Below are positions 43,171-54,785 of a DNA stretch of 64,000 bases, piece by piece; positions within the stretch are counted from its first letter, which is position 1; the number at the start of each line of letters is the position of its first letter. The position numbers and the translations under genes are program-made. The DNA is taken from positions 48,686 through 112,685 of the forward strand of contig JAQNDB010000209.1 in assembly GCA_029204045.2 (NCBI GenBank). Reading direction: 5' to 3'. The notes under the pieces are model-generated. The model searched no databases and was not told where the DNA came from. It saw nothing but the letters and a program-made list of their open reading frames with translations. The stretch is from Tillandsia leiboldiana. Its lineage: Eukaryota > Streptophyta > Magnoliopsida > Poales > Bromeliaceae.

Positions 43171-45123
43171 TTAGAACTTAAGACAAGGAAAGATATCACC
43201 TTTCCGAATCCAAAATCGCTGGATTTTGGGTTGTCTTGATTCGTTGTGGCCGGGGGTTGTCCGCTTTGACTGTTGGTCCACCTTAGGTCTTTGCCTCGCA
43301 GTGATCCACTTGAATGATTGATGTTGTGGCTCGGACCTTTGGTGGGTTGAGTGAACTCCTTTGACTTGATGTGTCTTTTGATTCCGTTGAGTTCGCTCTG
43401 TAGATGAAGTTGCCGAAGGACTCTTCTTTCTCTTTTTCGGGCAATTCTTCACCAAATGTCCTTCAAGTCCACATAGGTGACAAGTTCTTCCTTTCAATTT
43501 AGTTGTGGAACTTGAAGCCTTCACAGTTTGGTTCTTTTTAAATCCCAAACCAACCTTGCTGGTTTGACCTAATCCGGACATACAATCATGTTTCTTGGAA
43601 CCGGTTGAAATCCTTTGTATGTCGGATTTAAGTTGATGAACTCGCTTGGTCAATGCTTGGTTGGTGACATGAATTTCCTCAAACTGCTTTTCTAGAAAAC
43701 CAATCTTGTCCATATATGATTTAGCATTTGTCTCCGATTGGTTTAGCTTTTCTTGGAGGATTTTATTGTTATGCAATAAGCGTCCTTGTTCCTCCTCGAG
43801 ATCATGAAGTTTTATCTTTAAAGCATGATTCTCGTCTTGATCTTCAAGTCGTTGCTTCCTCAACTTCTTGATAAGCTTGGCCATCTTCTTAGATTCCATA
43901 AGAAGTTGTTCATATGCCTCAACGAGTTCTTCTTCGTCCGACTCCCCCTCACTTGATGACTCTCCGTTGGATGTTGATGTTTCATGCAAAATCAAAGGAG
44001 TAGAGTCAGTGACTAAAGATGATAAACACAAATTAGAGGAGGGAATTTGAGAGGCATGAAAAGCAACGGCATTTTCCTCTTTACTTGAGGTCGATTCATT
44101 AGAAGTAGAATCGTCCCAAGTTTTCGCTTGCAAAGCCTTCTTTTTATATAATTTCGGAGTAGGACAATCCGTTGAAATATGGCCGTAGCCTTTGCATCTA
44201 TAACATCGGATTTCCCCTTCCAATTCATCTTTTTCCTTAGAAGGTTTTGCAAGGAATTTGAGGTTAGAGGATTTAGAACCCGATGATCCTTTAGATGGTT
44301 TCGTGGATGAAGATCCATCGGTTCGATTCTTCCAAAATTTCCGACGAAATTTCTTTGTGATCCGCGCCAATTGTTCTTCAAAATCGGCAAAAGAGATTTC
44401 ATCGTCGGAACTTGATTCGCTATCTTCTTCCTTTGTGGATTTGAATGCAATACCTGTAAGCTTAGAAGAAGACTTGGAAGAAACTTGATTAGTAGGAAAA
44501 GTCAATTCATAAGTTTGCAAAGCACCTACTAATTCCTCTACACTCAACTCATCCGGATGACTAACGGTTTCAATGGCGGTAACCTTTGCCCTAAACCGTT
44601 CCGGAAGAGTCCGAAGTATCTGTCTTACAATTTTCGACTCCGGGATCTTTTCTCCTAAATTAGCACATGTATTTATTACATCTTGAAGTCTAGTGTAATA
44701 ATCTGTAAACAATTCATGCTCTTCCATATGAATAGAGTCAAATTGACTTGTAAGCATCTGGAGCTTTTGAATTTTTACAAGATTAGTACCCTCATGTGTA
44801 ATTTTGAGAATATCCCAAATTTCCTTCGCGGTTTCACACGCGGAAATTCTTGTGAACTCAGTCGAGGAAAGAGAATTAAATAAAGCGTTCATACCTTTCC
44901 CATTGTAAGAAGATCTTTCAAATTCCTCTTTGGACCATCTAGAGCGAGGTTTTGGGGTAGTAGAATTTCCTACTTCCTCAACAGGATGCACCCAACCGCA
45001 TTCCACGGATTGCCATACTCGCTCATCAATTGCGATGAGAAAAGCTCTCATGCGCACTTTCCAATAAGCATAATTAGTCCCATCAAAAAGAGGAGGTCTA
45101 TAAATATTACCACTTTCACCCAT
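43171..45123 (-). CDS. gag: Sirevirus 2 gag
   Basis: 650 residues from the Met of MGESGNIYRPPLFDG at 45123, 24 bp downstream of the primer site. The capsid-type region spans residues 6-207 (NYAYWKVRMRAFL, RTLPERFRAKV, VEELVGALQTYEL). Zinc knuckles are CYRCKGYGHISTDC (307-320) and CHLCGLEGHLVKNC (548-561), with a long coiled coil (about 400-508) between them. The protein ends IFPCLKF, where the related element continues into protease, so the stop is created by the pol deletion. Packages RNA into particles; no frameshift or stop. Open extension upstream of 45123 crosses the primer site and LTR and is not coding. Confidence 0.9.
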   Translation of the reverse strand: MGESGNIYRPPLFDGTNYAYWKVRMRAFLIAIDERVWQSVECGWVHPVEEVGNSTTPKPRSRWSKEEFERSSYNGKGMNALFNSLSSTEFTRISACETAKEIWDILKITHEGTNLVKIQKLQMLTSQFDSIHMEEHELFTDYYTRLQDVINTCANLGEKIPESKIVRQILRTLPERFRAKVTAIETVSHPDELSVEELVGALQTYELTFPTNQVSSKSSSKLTGIAFKSTKEEDSESSSDDEISFADFEEQLARITKKFRRKFWKNRTDGSSSTKPSKGSSGSKSSNLKFLAKPSKEKDELEGEIRCYRCKGYGHISTDCPTPKLYKKKALQAKTWDDSTSNESTSSKEENAVAFHASQIPSSNLCLSSLVTDSTPLILHETSTSNGESSSEGESDEEELVEAYEQLLMESKKMAKLIKKLRKQRLEDQDENHALKIKLHDLEEEQGRLLHNNKILQEKLNQSETNAKSYMDKIGFLEKQFEEIHVTNQALTKRVHQLKSDIQRISTGSKKHDCMSGLGQTSKVGLGFKKNQTVKASSSTTKLKGRTCHLCGLEGHLVKNCPKKRKKSPSATSSTERTQRNQKTHQVKGVHSTHQRSEPQHQSFKWITARQRPKVDQQSKRTTPGHNESRQPKIQRFWIRKGDIFPCLKF

Positions 45124-45146
45124 CAAGATAGATAAACCTAAAACCC

Positions 45147-45158
45147 GCTCTGATACCA
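45147..45158 (-). other. Primer binding site of Sirevirus 2
   Basis: Minus TGGTATCAGAGC, a perfect 12-base complement to the tRNA-iMet 3' end, two bases inside the 5' LTR end. Confidence 0.9.
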
Positions 45159-45160
45159 AT

Positions 45161-46416
45161 TGTAGAGTTATTAATCCCAAAGGATCTAAATAGGTACTAT
45201 CAAACAACTAGAGGGGGGGTGAATAGGTGTAATACTTAAAAACTCAATCTCAGTGCAAAATAAAAACAATGCGGAAAATAAAAATAGCACACCGAGATAT
45301 ACGTGGAAACTCCAATCCAGGAGAAAAACCACGGGACCAACACGCAATAACAATCCACTAAGAATAGAAGAATAACAAGGTGATTACCGACTCCACGGAC
45401 TCAACCCCTCCTTCAGCTTCTTTGGACCTTGCGCTGAACGGTTGGATGTCCACGCAATAACAATCCTCTAAGAAAAGAAGAATAACAAGGTGTCAACCCC
45501 TCCTTCAATTTCTTCGGACCTCGCGCTCCACCGATTGCACGTCCACTGCACACGTTCGAATCCACGAACGCCACTCGAATCCACGAGCACACGTTTCGAA
45601 TCCACGAAACGCCTTCAACACATCGAATCCACGATGTCACGCCGAATCCACGACGCAAATAGCCGATATAGAATATAGGCTTCGATGGTGATCCTTTGCT
45701 TAGATTATCATGAAGGAACCGTAGAAGAAATCTCTAAGCAAAGACTAGATCAATTCGACGAAAGATAGATCATGGAAGAACCGTCGAATTGACCTAATAG
45801 AGGCGAAAGAGAAGAACGGTAAAAACCAGCCTCTAGGGTTGCTCACGAGTGTTTCGTATTGGTCACCCTCGTTTAGAAACCCTAAGTATCTATTTATAAC
45901 CCTTGGAAAAAGATAAAAGTCGGTTTAGGAAATTTATCCCGAAGGGGCATTGTGTACCGGTACCAAATATCGCGTTCCGGTACGCAATGGTGCAAACCAC
46001 AGATTTTTCTATTGTGTTCCGGTACGCGAGTCCGTGTTCCGGTACGCAGTGCAATTTACAGAAAATTCTGTGTCGGGTTAGAGGAACTTCAAGTGTGGTT
46101 CCGGTACGTAATGTAAAAACTGATTTTTCCAAGATAAGCTTTATCCAAATCAAACCAAGTACCGGAAACCAAACTTAAAATAGATTGTAAGTTAAATCCA
46201 AGTTCCTTAAACCAAGTCTAAACCGGTTTTCACTAAGTTCCTGATTCCAATGGTTATAAATGAACTTAAATCACCATGGTTTAATTAACCATACCTGAGT
46301 GTTATCTTGAGCTCATGTTGAATCTTCAATGAGTCTTCGAAAGCCGATTTGACAATTTGTTCCCTTTAAGACTCCGACTCAACTCACGAAATGTGCCAAC
46401 ACAAAATGCCGTAACA
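45161..46416 (-). repeat. 5' LTR of Sirevirus 2 (1256 bp)
   Basis: Offset of exactly 7024 from the 3' LTR over the whole length, with no difference noticed. Hairpin array at 45553-45655, TATA at 45890-45898. Confidence 0.93.
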
Positions 46417-46421
46417 AAGAA

Positions 46422-47342
46422 GCTGTATGCCAAGCTTAAAAAGGTGCGAGTTTTGGCTTCGGGAGGTTGCATTCTTGGGCCATATCGTATCAGCCGCAGG
46501 AGTGGCAGTTGACCCGACGAAGATTAATGTAGTTCGGGATTGGCCAAGACCGACGACGATTACAGAGGTTCGGAGTTTTCTGGGCTTGGCAGGCTATTAC
46601 CGTCGGTTTGCAGAGGGCTTTGCGAAGCTCTCTACTCCCCTGACCAGTTTGACTAGGAAGGGGACGAGGTTTGTGTGGACTGAGCAGTGCCAGCAGAGTT
46701 TTGAGGAGCTGAAGAGGAGGTTGATTTCAGCACCAATTCTTGCATTGCCAGTGATGGGAGATGGATTCGTGATTTTTAGTGACGCCTCTCACAGCGGATT
46801 GGGTTGTGTTTTGATACAGCATGGTAGGGTAATTGCTTATACTTCACGGCAATTAAAGGATTATGAGAAGAATTACCCTACTCATGATTTGGAGCTTGCA
46901 GTTGTGGTGTTCGCGTTGAAGTTGTGGCGGCATTACCTCTACGGTGAGCACTGTGAGATTTACACGGATCATAAGAGTTTGAAATACTTGTTTACTCAAA
47001 AGGAGCTGAATTTGAGGCAACGCCGGTGGTTGGAGCTACTAAAAGACTATGATTTGAGCATCCTTTATCATCCCGGCAAGGCCAATGTTGTAGCAGATGC
47101 TTTGAGTCGGAGGTCTGTGCAGAGTTTGAGCATGGTGATCACACAGCAGGCACCACTGGTTGAGCAGATGAGGCGGCTACAGATTGAGGTGGTATCCCCT
47201 GGGGTCTCTGCTAGACTTATGTCTATGGTCTTGCAGCACACTCTGTTGGACAGGATTAGGGAGACACAGAGTGAGGACCCCCATTTGATGAGGATCAGAT
47301 CACAGATACAGGCAGATCAGATAGGGGATTTTACAGTGGATA
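46422..47342 (+). pseudogene. Gypsy B RT thumb, connection and RNase H
   Basis: A single open frame of about 305 residues. It starts after the Sirevirus 2 duplication with the RT thumb (CEFWLREVAFLGHIVSAAGV, DWPRPTTITEVRSFLGLAGY), then the connection (VWTEQCQQSFEELKRRL) and RNase H (FSDASHSGLGCVL, HDLELAVVVFALKLWRHYL, YTDHKSLKYLF, YHPGKANVVADALSRR). Catalytic acidic residues are present. It ends at the G1 insertion. Confidence 0.9.
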
Positions 47343-50300
47343 TGTAATATCATAGATTTTGTAACTCTTAATACCTCCTGCTAATAAAGTTTCCGTTTAA
47401 ATGTCAATAATTCGGAGGTGTGGGTATTTTTCTGCGATAGAGCTCGAAAAACGAAGAACGGCAGTGCGATCGGATCCGGATTCCGACTTACGGAACTCCC
47501 GGAAAGGGGTAGAAAATGATCGCAATGGCCAGGGGGTGCATCGAAATCCGCGTAAGTGATTTGGCACGCTTTCCGAGGAAAAAGAGGGAATTATCTTTAA
47601 AAGAATTATCTTTAAAGAATTATCTCGAAGGATCTTAATTGAGGAATTAATTAATTGAGAAATTAATTAATTAAGGAATTAATTAATTGGGATTTTAAAA
47701 TACCCGAAGTGGTTTTTGTCGTACAAAAGATTATTTTGTATCTCCTCCCGAAAGAAAGAGAGAGAAAAGGAAAAAGACGAAACCCTAACCGGAGGGAAAC
47801 GAGAGGAAAGGCGAAACCCTAATCGGAAGGGAACGGTGGAAAAGAAGGAGAAGGCTAAAGGACCCGAATCCTCCCGACGAACGTGCCGAAGCCGGGAGCG
47901 TGAACGGATAACCGTCTCCTACGAATAGAGGTAAGCAAGATTTATTTTTGTATAGTTTCGCTCGGTTTTTTTTGGGTTTCGGTCTTTCACGGAGTTTAAG
48001 AGTAGCCGTTTGCTACCCAACGCATCGCGCCGCGAAGCCCTAGGACATCGCCGCGCGACCGTAATGCGCGCCGCACGGGGATGGTGCCCGAGCGGCCGCG
48101 GCTAGAGCCGCGCGGGACCAAGTTTCCCGCATGGCCGCCGCTAGGGTAAACGCCGCGCGGGGCCGGTGCCCGCACAGCTGCGGCAAGCGCCGCGCGGGAC
48201 CGGTGCCCGCGCGGCCGCGGCAAGCGCCGCGCGGGTGAGCGCCCGCGCGGTCGAGGCACGTGCCGCGCGGGGCTCAAGCCCGCGCGGCCGCAGCCAGTGC
48301 CGCGCGGGCAGGCACCCGCGCGGCTTGGAGCGCGCGCCGCGCGGGGCCATGCCCGCGCGGCGGCGGTGCATGCCGCGCGGGGCCTTGCCCACGCGGCTGC
48401 GGTTTGTGCCTCGCGGGCGGGTGCCCGCACGGCGTCGGCAACACGCGCCCCGCGCGGCTGCAGCTGGTGCCGCGCGGGCGGGCGCCAGCGCGGCGGCGGT
48501 GCATGCCGCGCGGGGCCTTGCCCGCGCGGCTGTGGTTTGTGCCGCGCGGGTGGGTGCCCGCGCGGCGGCGGCAACACGCGCCGCGCGGGGCCATGCCCGT
48601 GCGGCCGCAGCTGGTGCCGCGCCGGCGGGCGCCCGCGCGGCGGGGGTTTGTGCCGCGCGGGGCCTTGCCCGCGCGGCTGCTGTTTGTGCCGCGCGGGCGG
48701 GTGCCCGTGCGGCGGCGGCAACACGTGCCGCGCGGGGCCATGCCCGCGCGGCCGCGTTTAATGCCGCGCGGTTGCGGCGCGCGGGGTCGGTGCCCGCGCG
48801 GTCGCGGCAAGTGCCGCGCGGGGCCGGCGCCCGCGCGGCCGCGCCTTGCGTCGTGCGGGGCTGAGGTCCGCACGGTTGCGGATGAGACCGCGCGGGGCCG
48901 GTGCCCGCGCGGCCGTACGACCCGCAACTCCGCGGGGGCGGCCGCGTCTCTCAACGCGCGCAGGCGCCACCGCCGGGTCAAGTTGTCCTTAGTGTTTTTG
49001 AGTTGTTGGTCTCAGTTTATCCACTATTATATTGTTGATCTGACCACGGCTCTTTTGGGGACTACTTCTAGGTCCGGCGACAACAGAGAGCAAGGTTCGG
49101 TCTCCGGAGTACACGTTTCGGATAATCGAGGTGGGTAGGTGTTGGTTATTACCGGTGTGGTGTCGTTTTTGAATACTCGTTTGATAAAGTAGATATGTTG
49201 ATAGTTTGACTAACCCCATAGCATGTGAATCCCTTTTATATGTCAATAAAAGCGGCTGCGGTCGCATGTGTGTTATACTGTTCTGACTAAAGCGGCTGAG
49301 GTCGCAAGGCAAAATAAAATACTCATATTGCTTGCACGCACACCGGCAGTTTGGCCACTGCAGAGGGTGTATTTTTTCGAAAAGATGGTAAGTCGTTTAC
49401 CCGTGTACCCCAAAGGGGAGGTTAGTGGGGACCCCTCAAGGAGAGGCGCCTGCTACTTGGGCAGTCGAGGGGTTGGAGGCACCAAGAAGATGAAGATGAG
49501 TACGGTATTGGGGTTGGGGCCCAAAATATTCTGAAAGCTGGGGTAGGTGCCCAGCGGGACTTTCAACAGGGATTTAGCGATACATGAGGGGGAGGGGAAA
49601 AGTAAATGCTCCGGTGATTCGGTGTGTTCATTCTATTATTGCGTTTACTTACATGTTTCTACTTTATCAGTCACTGACAACCCACACTGTGACAGGTTCG
49701 AGTAGGGGTGGAATTCGGGACGACGGTGAGGCATCAGTTAGGGGACACTAGCCGAGAGGGCTAGTAAAAGGATACGTTATTTTCTTTACTTTTGGTTATT
49801 TCATTATGCTATGGTTAGTTTAACTGTGATTCATTTACTGTGGTTTCTGATGGATGTTGGGATGATGATTCTCTTGTAATTAACTGGTGAATGATAGGAT
49901 GTGTAATTGTGGCTTGTTTTCAAATACAAATCGGTTTCAAAAGTGTTTTCAAAGCAAGTGCCGGGTGGGCACCGATTTTAAAACCCGTGGATTTATCCTT
50001 TCAAGTTAATGGCCGCACAAAGAGTTTGCGAAAACGTTTTAGAAAACTGGGTGTCGTGTGGGCACCGATTTTCAAAACCCATGGGTTTATGCTATAGTCT
50101 TATAGAATAGCGGTGATGATGTGATTTAGTATATTCTCTCCTCTTTGCGTGTCATGTTTGGAATGGTTAAAGTATTCGACTTGTTGGCAACGCCGTGCAT
50201 ATACAAAGGAGACTCCGCCCGTTTGGGGAGTGAATTTGTATATGCGGCGGGTCTGATACCCGCCGGAGGCAAGGTTCAGTAAAGTATTTTTTTTTAAAAA

Positions 50301-50346
50301 AAATGGGTACATTTTTCCGCAATGTTAGAACCTCCGGGGCGTGACA
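47343..50346 (+). mobile_element. Gypsy solo LTR G1 (3004 bp)
   Basis: Starts TGTAATATCATAG, ends CCTCCGGGGCGTGACA, flanked by GGATA at 47338-47342 and 50347-50351, inside gypsy B pol between RNase H and integrase. Same family as the LTR of gypsy C. It has an AATTAATT-rich block (about 47600-47700), a large GC-rich palindromic array (48150-48935) and the conserved TTTGGCCACTGCAGAGGGTG block (49346-49384). Confidence 0.92.
48150..48935. repeat. GC-rich array of GCCGCGCGGG / CCCGCGCGGC dyads (LTR G1)
   Basis: Units of roughly 30 bp contain GCCGCGCGGG and CCCGCGCGGC, inverted copies of each other, repeated over almost 800 bp. ORFs up to 292 codons on either strand are shadows of this composition. 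Confidence 0.9.
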
Positions 50347-50351
50347 GGATA

Positions 50352-50998
50352 GCTCGGGAGTACTGCGGTACAGGGACCGAGTGTGTGTGCCTATGGATCC
50401 TGAGATCAGAGACCAGATTTTGAGAGAGGCCCATTATACACCTTATACAATTCATCCAGGTGGTACTAAGATGTATAAGGACCTCCAGGCACATTTTTGG
50501 TGGTCCGGAATGAAGCGGGACATTTGGAGATTTGTGGCTCACTGCTTAACTTGCCAGCAAGTGAAGGCTGAGCACCGGGTTCCTGCTGACAAGTTGCAGA
50601 GTTTTCCAATTCCCGAGTGGAGGTTGGACCACATTACTATGGATTTTGTTACTGGACTGCCGAGGGCGCAGAGTGGAGCCGACGCGGTCTGGGTTATTGT
50701 AGATAGACTCACCAAGCCTGCACATTCTTGCCGGTTCAGATGACTTGGTCGTTGGAGCGTCTGGCACAGTTATATTTGGATGAGGTGGTAAGGCTTCACG
50801 GTGTACCCGCCTCGATAGTATCAGATAGGGACCCGAGGTTTGTATCACAATTTTGGGGGAGTCTACAGTCAGCCTTGGGGACCCAGCTCAGGTTTAGCAC
50901 TGCTTTCCACCCACAGACTGATGGCCAGTCTGAGCGCACCATACTGACCCTCGAGGATATGTTGAGAGCGTGCGTGATGGATTTTGGAGGGGGGTGGT
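50352..50998 (+). pseudogene. Gypsy B integrase, N-terminal and core domains, one frameshift
   Basis: Zinc-binding domain with HYTPYTIHPGGTKMYKDL and HCLTCQQVK. Catalytic core: D in ITMDFVTGLP, D in SIVSDRDPRF and E in FHPQTDGQSERT. A one-base loss near 50723-50730, just after VDRLTK, moves the rest into another frame. Interrupted by G2 at the GTGGT site. Confidence 0.88.
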
Positions 50999-51891
50999 TG
51001 TCACGCCCCGGGGTCGAAACTGCGACCCGGGCTCGCTAACAGATCCGCCATCTGTACGGAAACTGCCGTACAGACGAAGCGTCTAACCTGCAAAGAGAAT
51101 CAACTACAGTATACAGATATCAGAGCTGAAAGTAAACTACTAAAAACTGAAATCCAAACACTGTACAACTGAAAATAAATACTATATCCATCTCCCAAAT
51201 ACGATCGTATAAAAAGTCCTCTGATACAAAACTCAAAAGGGAGATATCTCCAGTAAAATACATCGGTGTACGAGCTCTCAATACAAAAATATCCTCACTA
51301 CATCAGTCGCTCAAACTGTAAAATAAAATACAACTCTATACCTCACAACAAAGGTCTCTCAACAGAGGAAAAAGAAGTAAACTAATCTACTGAAGCTCTC
51401 CTCTGAAGGGGTACCGCTACACTCCAACGACGGGTAGGGAACTAGCTCGCGACTCCCTCGCCTCGGTCAGAAGGATCAGCAACAGGAGCAACAGGAACAG
51501 GAGAAGAAGTTCCTGGGAAAAAAGACACCACGACGGGTGTGAGAACTACTTCCCACAGTAGTTCTCAGTGGGTGCCGTCAACAAGCCCAACGGTCTGCCC
51601 ACCAAGTCTACTAGAGGCAAAAGATAACAGTGCAATGAAATCTGAACAAGAAAAGCTGGAGCTACTCTACAGCTACCATGCCTCTAACTAGATGCTCAAA
51701 AAGTGGAACAGATGAACGTAAATGTGACCACACGCACCCAAGGTGCTCAATCGACCCAATCGAACTGACTGCCTCATAGGGTCCAGTCAAGACTGCGCAT
51801 GTCGACTAGGAACGCACCTGCCCACTACCACACATCCACATGAGGACGGGATTTACGTGGGGCGTCCTGCCCGACTAACTCACCCCTCGCG

Positions 51892-52009
51892 CAAAACTGC
51901 CTCAACAGGCCCATCGTCGCATCCACTGCGGAAAACTGCCTTAACAGGCCCATCGTTGCATCCACTGCGGAAAACTGCCTCAACAGGCCAACCATCGTAT
52001 CCACAGCGA
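51892..52009. repeat. 39-bp tandem triplication in LTR G2
   Basis: Units beginning AAAACTGCCTYAACAGGCC at about 51893, 51932 and 51971. The homologous site in the solo LTR at 6915 (about 9535-9575) has one unit. Confidence 0.85.
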
Positions 52010-52892
52010 CATCTCAGGGACGCGACTCCAACTGAGGAAAACGGTGCGGCATAGAGTATCAACATTGGCATAAGCAGGCTCTAGTCAAGATCCACGCGCA
52101 CTCTCAAAACGGTAGGACTCAAGATCCCCAAATATCTCGCACAACAGTCGGAGCACTCTCCACGACTCAGCTGATCAGCTCACACGAAACACGAGACACT
52201 AGCCTCTCCAACAGCTTGCAGCACATAGCACACTAGCTGGAGGTACTCCACAGCCAGGAACGACCCACAACTCAGGCTAATAATACTGGTCGGACAACAC
52301 TCAACGACCTGGGACCACCGTCAACCCCAACGGTTCCCAACAACATTGACCGGAAGATACTCGACGGCCCGGGACTACCGTCTGCTCAACGGCTCCCTCC
52401 CACGACAGTACAACAGGGATACAAGACCTCCCGGGACTACCGTTTACCCAAACGGCTCCCGGCACAGATAAGCAACCCACTACAACTACCAGACTCCACT
52501 CTTCTCCCCAGCACGAGTGTAAAAGCATCCCACACTAAAAGAAAGTCCCGACCTCTCGGCCCACTACCCGGGCGAGGATAACACTATGTCCAGGAATGAA
52601 AGAACAGTGTGGATGTCTAAGCATAAGTAACCCTAGCCCAAGTGAGGGTTTTCTACTGGTCTGGTTACACATGCAACATATGACGGGGGTGCTAGGTCAA
52701 GTTCCAAGATAACTATATTAACAGATGATAAAAGGAATAACAATTCCTACAATCTAGCATGCTACACAAGAAAATAAGCTATCATGCATAGTCCTACGTC
52801 AGTAGAAATACTGTACAGTCCATAAAACTTGGAGATAAGGCCACCCACCTCGATGTGCAACCAATTGCTCGTAGACACTTGCAATTGGCCTC

Positions 52893-53283
52893 CACGCGAT
52901 CCGCACGCAAAACGATGTCCGTTGCCGGAGTCCGCACGCAAAACGGAGCACGCCGCCGGAGTCCGCACGCAAAATGGTGCACGGTGCCGGAGTTTGCACG
53001 AAAAACGGAGTCCGCACACAAAACGACGCACGGTGCTGGAATCCGCACGCAAATAGGAGCACGGTGCCAGAATCCGCACGCAAAACGGAGTCCGCACGCA
53101 AAACGGTGCACGGCGTCGGAGTCCGCACGCAAAACGGTGCACGGTGCCGAAGTCCGCACGCAAAACGATGCACGATGCCGGAGTCCGCACGCAAAACGGT
53201 GCAAGGTGCCAGAATCCGCACACAAAACGGAGTCCGCACGCAAAACGGAGCACGCCGTCGGAGACCGCACGCAAAACGGTGCC
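52893..53283. repeat. Minisatellite in LTR G2 (CGCACGCAAAACGG type)
   Basis: Reverse-orientation copy of the 8115-8640 minisatellite, about 390 bp and more diverged between units. Confidence 0.88.
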
Positions 53284-54501
53284 GAAAAGCAGTCCCTAAC
53301 ACAGATAAGAACAAGGGGTTAATTACAGTCCAAACGAACGCCCCAAAACTGTGCTAAAAATACCGTAAAATTAACACACGGGACCCACCCGACTGCGCCG
53401 CCGCCGTCGAAACGCTCCCATCGGAACCTCGCGCACGCTCCACGAGGTCCACAACGCACCGCCGCACCACCACAAATCCCCTCCTCACTCCCTCTCTCGC
53501 TCGGTTGAAGAAGGAAGAAAAGAAAATGGAGGAGAAAAGGCTTGCGGGGGAGAAGGAAGAAGAAGAAGAAAAAGAGGAGGAGGGAGTGGTCCACGGCCTC
53601 GGGTCCACCGTGGACCGGCCAATGGGGGCCCCTCAACCGGCCGGTCCACAAGCATGGGCGCGCGCACCAGGCGCAGCGCGCGCCCCCCGCGCCACGTGGC
53701 CGCGTCATCGCGTGCCACGCGGGTGCGGCAAACCGCGCGCCACACGGGCGCGCGTTACACCGCCACACGGGCGCGGGACACAGCGCGCGCCACACAGGCG
53801 CACGCCCCCGCGCCCGAGCGGGCGCCAACAGGGGCCCGCCACGTGGCGGCCCCCGCGCGTCCCCCGCCGAAGCGCAACAGTGCGCCCCTGCCGCGTCCGT
53901 ACGCTCCCCGAACCGCGCGCCAAGCCTCGATTTCCGAGCCGCCAACCTCGGGAACCGTGCCACGATGCCTCGAAAAACGCGCACTTCTATCGGGCTCCAA
54001 AACCAACAAGTAAATAGTCCATTCTTAGCGATTTCGCGCGCTGAATCCAGAATCGATGTCCGTTTCTCCAAATTCTCGTCCGAAAATTTGTCGCAAGCCC
54101 ACTCGATCTGATTTTCGCGCCGGGTCCAATTCTGAAGTCCGATTTGCCAAATTCCAACTCTAAAAATTCCCGAAGGCGACCGGAGAGGTAATCTTTTATC
54201 CAAACTTCGCCCGGAGTCCAATTTTGACATCTGAATCGCGCGAAACCACTTCTAAACACCCGACGGGTCCTCCAAATACCCACGGGATCTCATTTTAAAC
54301 CCGAAGTCCACCACTTGTGTCCTAATTGCGCGCAAAAATCACTGACACACCACGCAGGCCTCCAGTGATGCAACTAAATTCCAAATTGCATCACAAATTC
54401 ATTTCTCGGGCCCGACATGCGCACAACCACTCCCAACGGCCACTAAAAGCTGCCCAACAACCAGCGACCCTACGCGGGGGATTCCGGGACCTCACAGTGG
54501 T

Positions 54502-54785
54502 ACCGACACTTACCATTGGTTGAGGTTGCATACAACAATAGCTATCAGGCGACCATTCAGATGGCTCCGTTTGAGGCGTTGTATGGACGCATGTGTCGGT
54601 CGCCCTTGTATTGGAGTGACGTGGGTGAGAGGAGGACTTTGGGACCGGATTTACTCGTGGATGCTGAGGAGAAAGTCAGATTAGTTCGCCGACATCTTGA
54701 GACAGTCCAGAGTCGTCAGAGGAGCTACGCTGATACTCGACGGCGAGACCTAGAGTTTCAGATTGGTGATCATGTCTTCTTGAAG
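54502..54785 (+). pseudogene. Gypsy B integrase C-terminal segment
   Basis: Continues the integrase after G2: HLPLVEVAYNNSYQATIQMA, FEALYGRMCRSPLYW, and QRSYADTRRRDLEFQIGDHV. It stops at TGAAG, where gypsy E begins. Confidence 0.88.

Larger units (their letters stand above)
38137..46416 (-). mobile_element. Sirevirus 2: pol-less, recently inserted Ty1/copia element
   Basis: Two 1256-bp LTRs in which I saw no difference, AAGAA duplicated at 38132-38136 and 46417-46421, a primer site, intact gag (650 codons), an intact third ORF (455 codons) and five polypurine tracts. Protease, integrase, RT and RNase H are absent: gag ends right after IFPCL, the point where Sirevirus 1 continues into protease. 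It is therefore a non-autonomous element of the TR-GAG kind with an extra ORF, presumably mobilised by an autonomous Sirevirus. Confidence 0.93.
50999..54496 (-). mobile_element. Gypsy solo LTR G2 (3498 bp), inverted
   Basis: Plus strand starts TGTCACGCCCCGGGG and ends GGGACCTCACA, flanked by GTGGT at 50994-50998 and 54497-54501. It is the reverse of the 6915-10457 family and aligns with it end to end: minisatellite, GC-rich block, and the CAAATTTGCATC-like start region. It carries a 39-bp triplication (51892-52009) that is single in the other copy. Confidence 0.92.
38022..54785 (+). mobile_element. Gypsy element B pol, split into four pieces
   Basis: Four colinear plus-strand pol segments (38022-38136, 46422-47342, 50352-50998, 54502-54785) join after removal of Sirevirus 2, G1 and G2 with their target duplications. 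Gypsy C truncates it on the left and gypsy E on the right, so its LTRs are not seen. Its protein is much less decayed than A, C or D: within the pieces only one frameshift is visible. Confidence 0.88.

Noticed and set aside
47996..49138. ORFs up to 292 codons rich in Ala/Arg/Pro
   Set aside because: They are generated by the GCCGCGCGGG array of solo LTR G1 on both strands.
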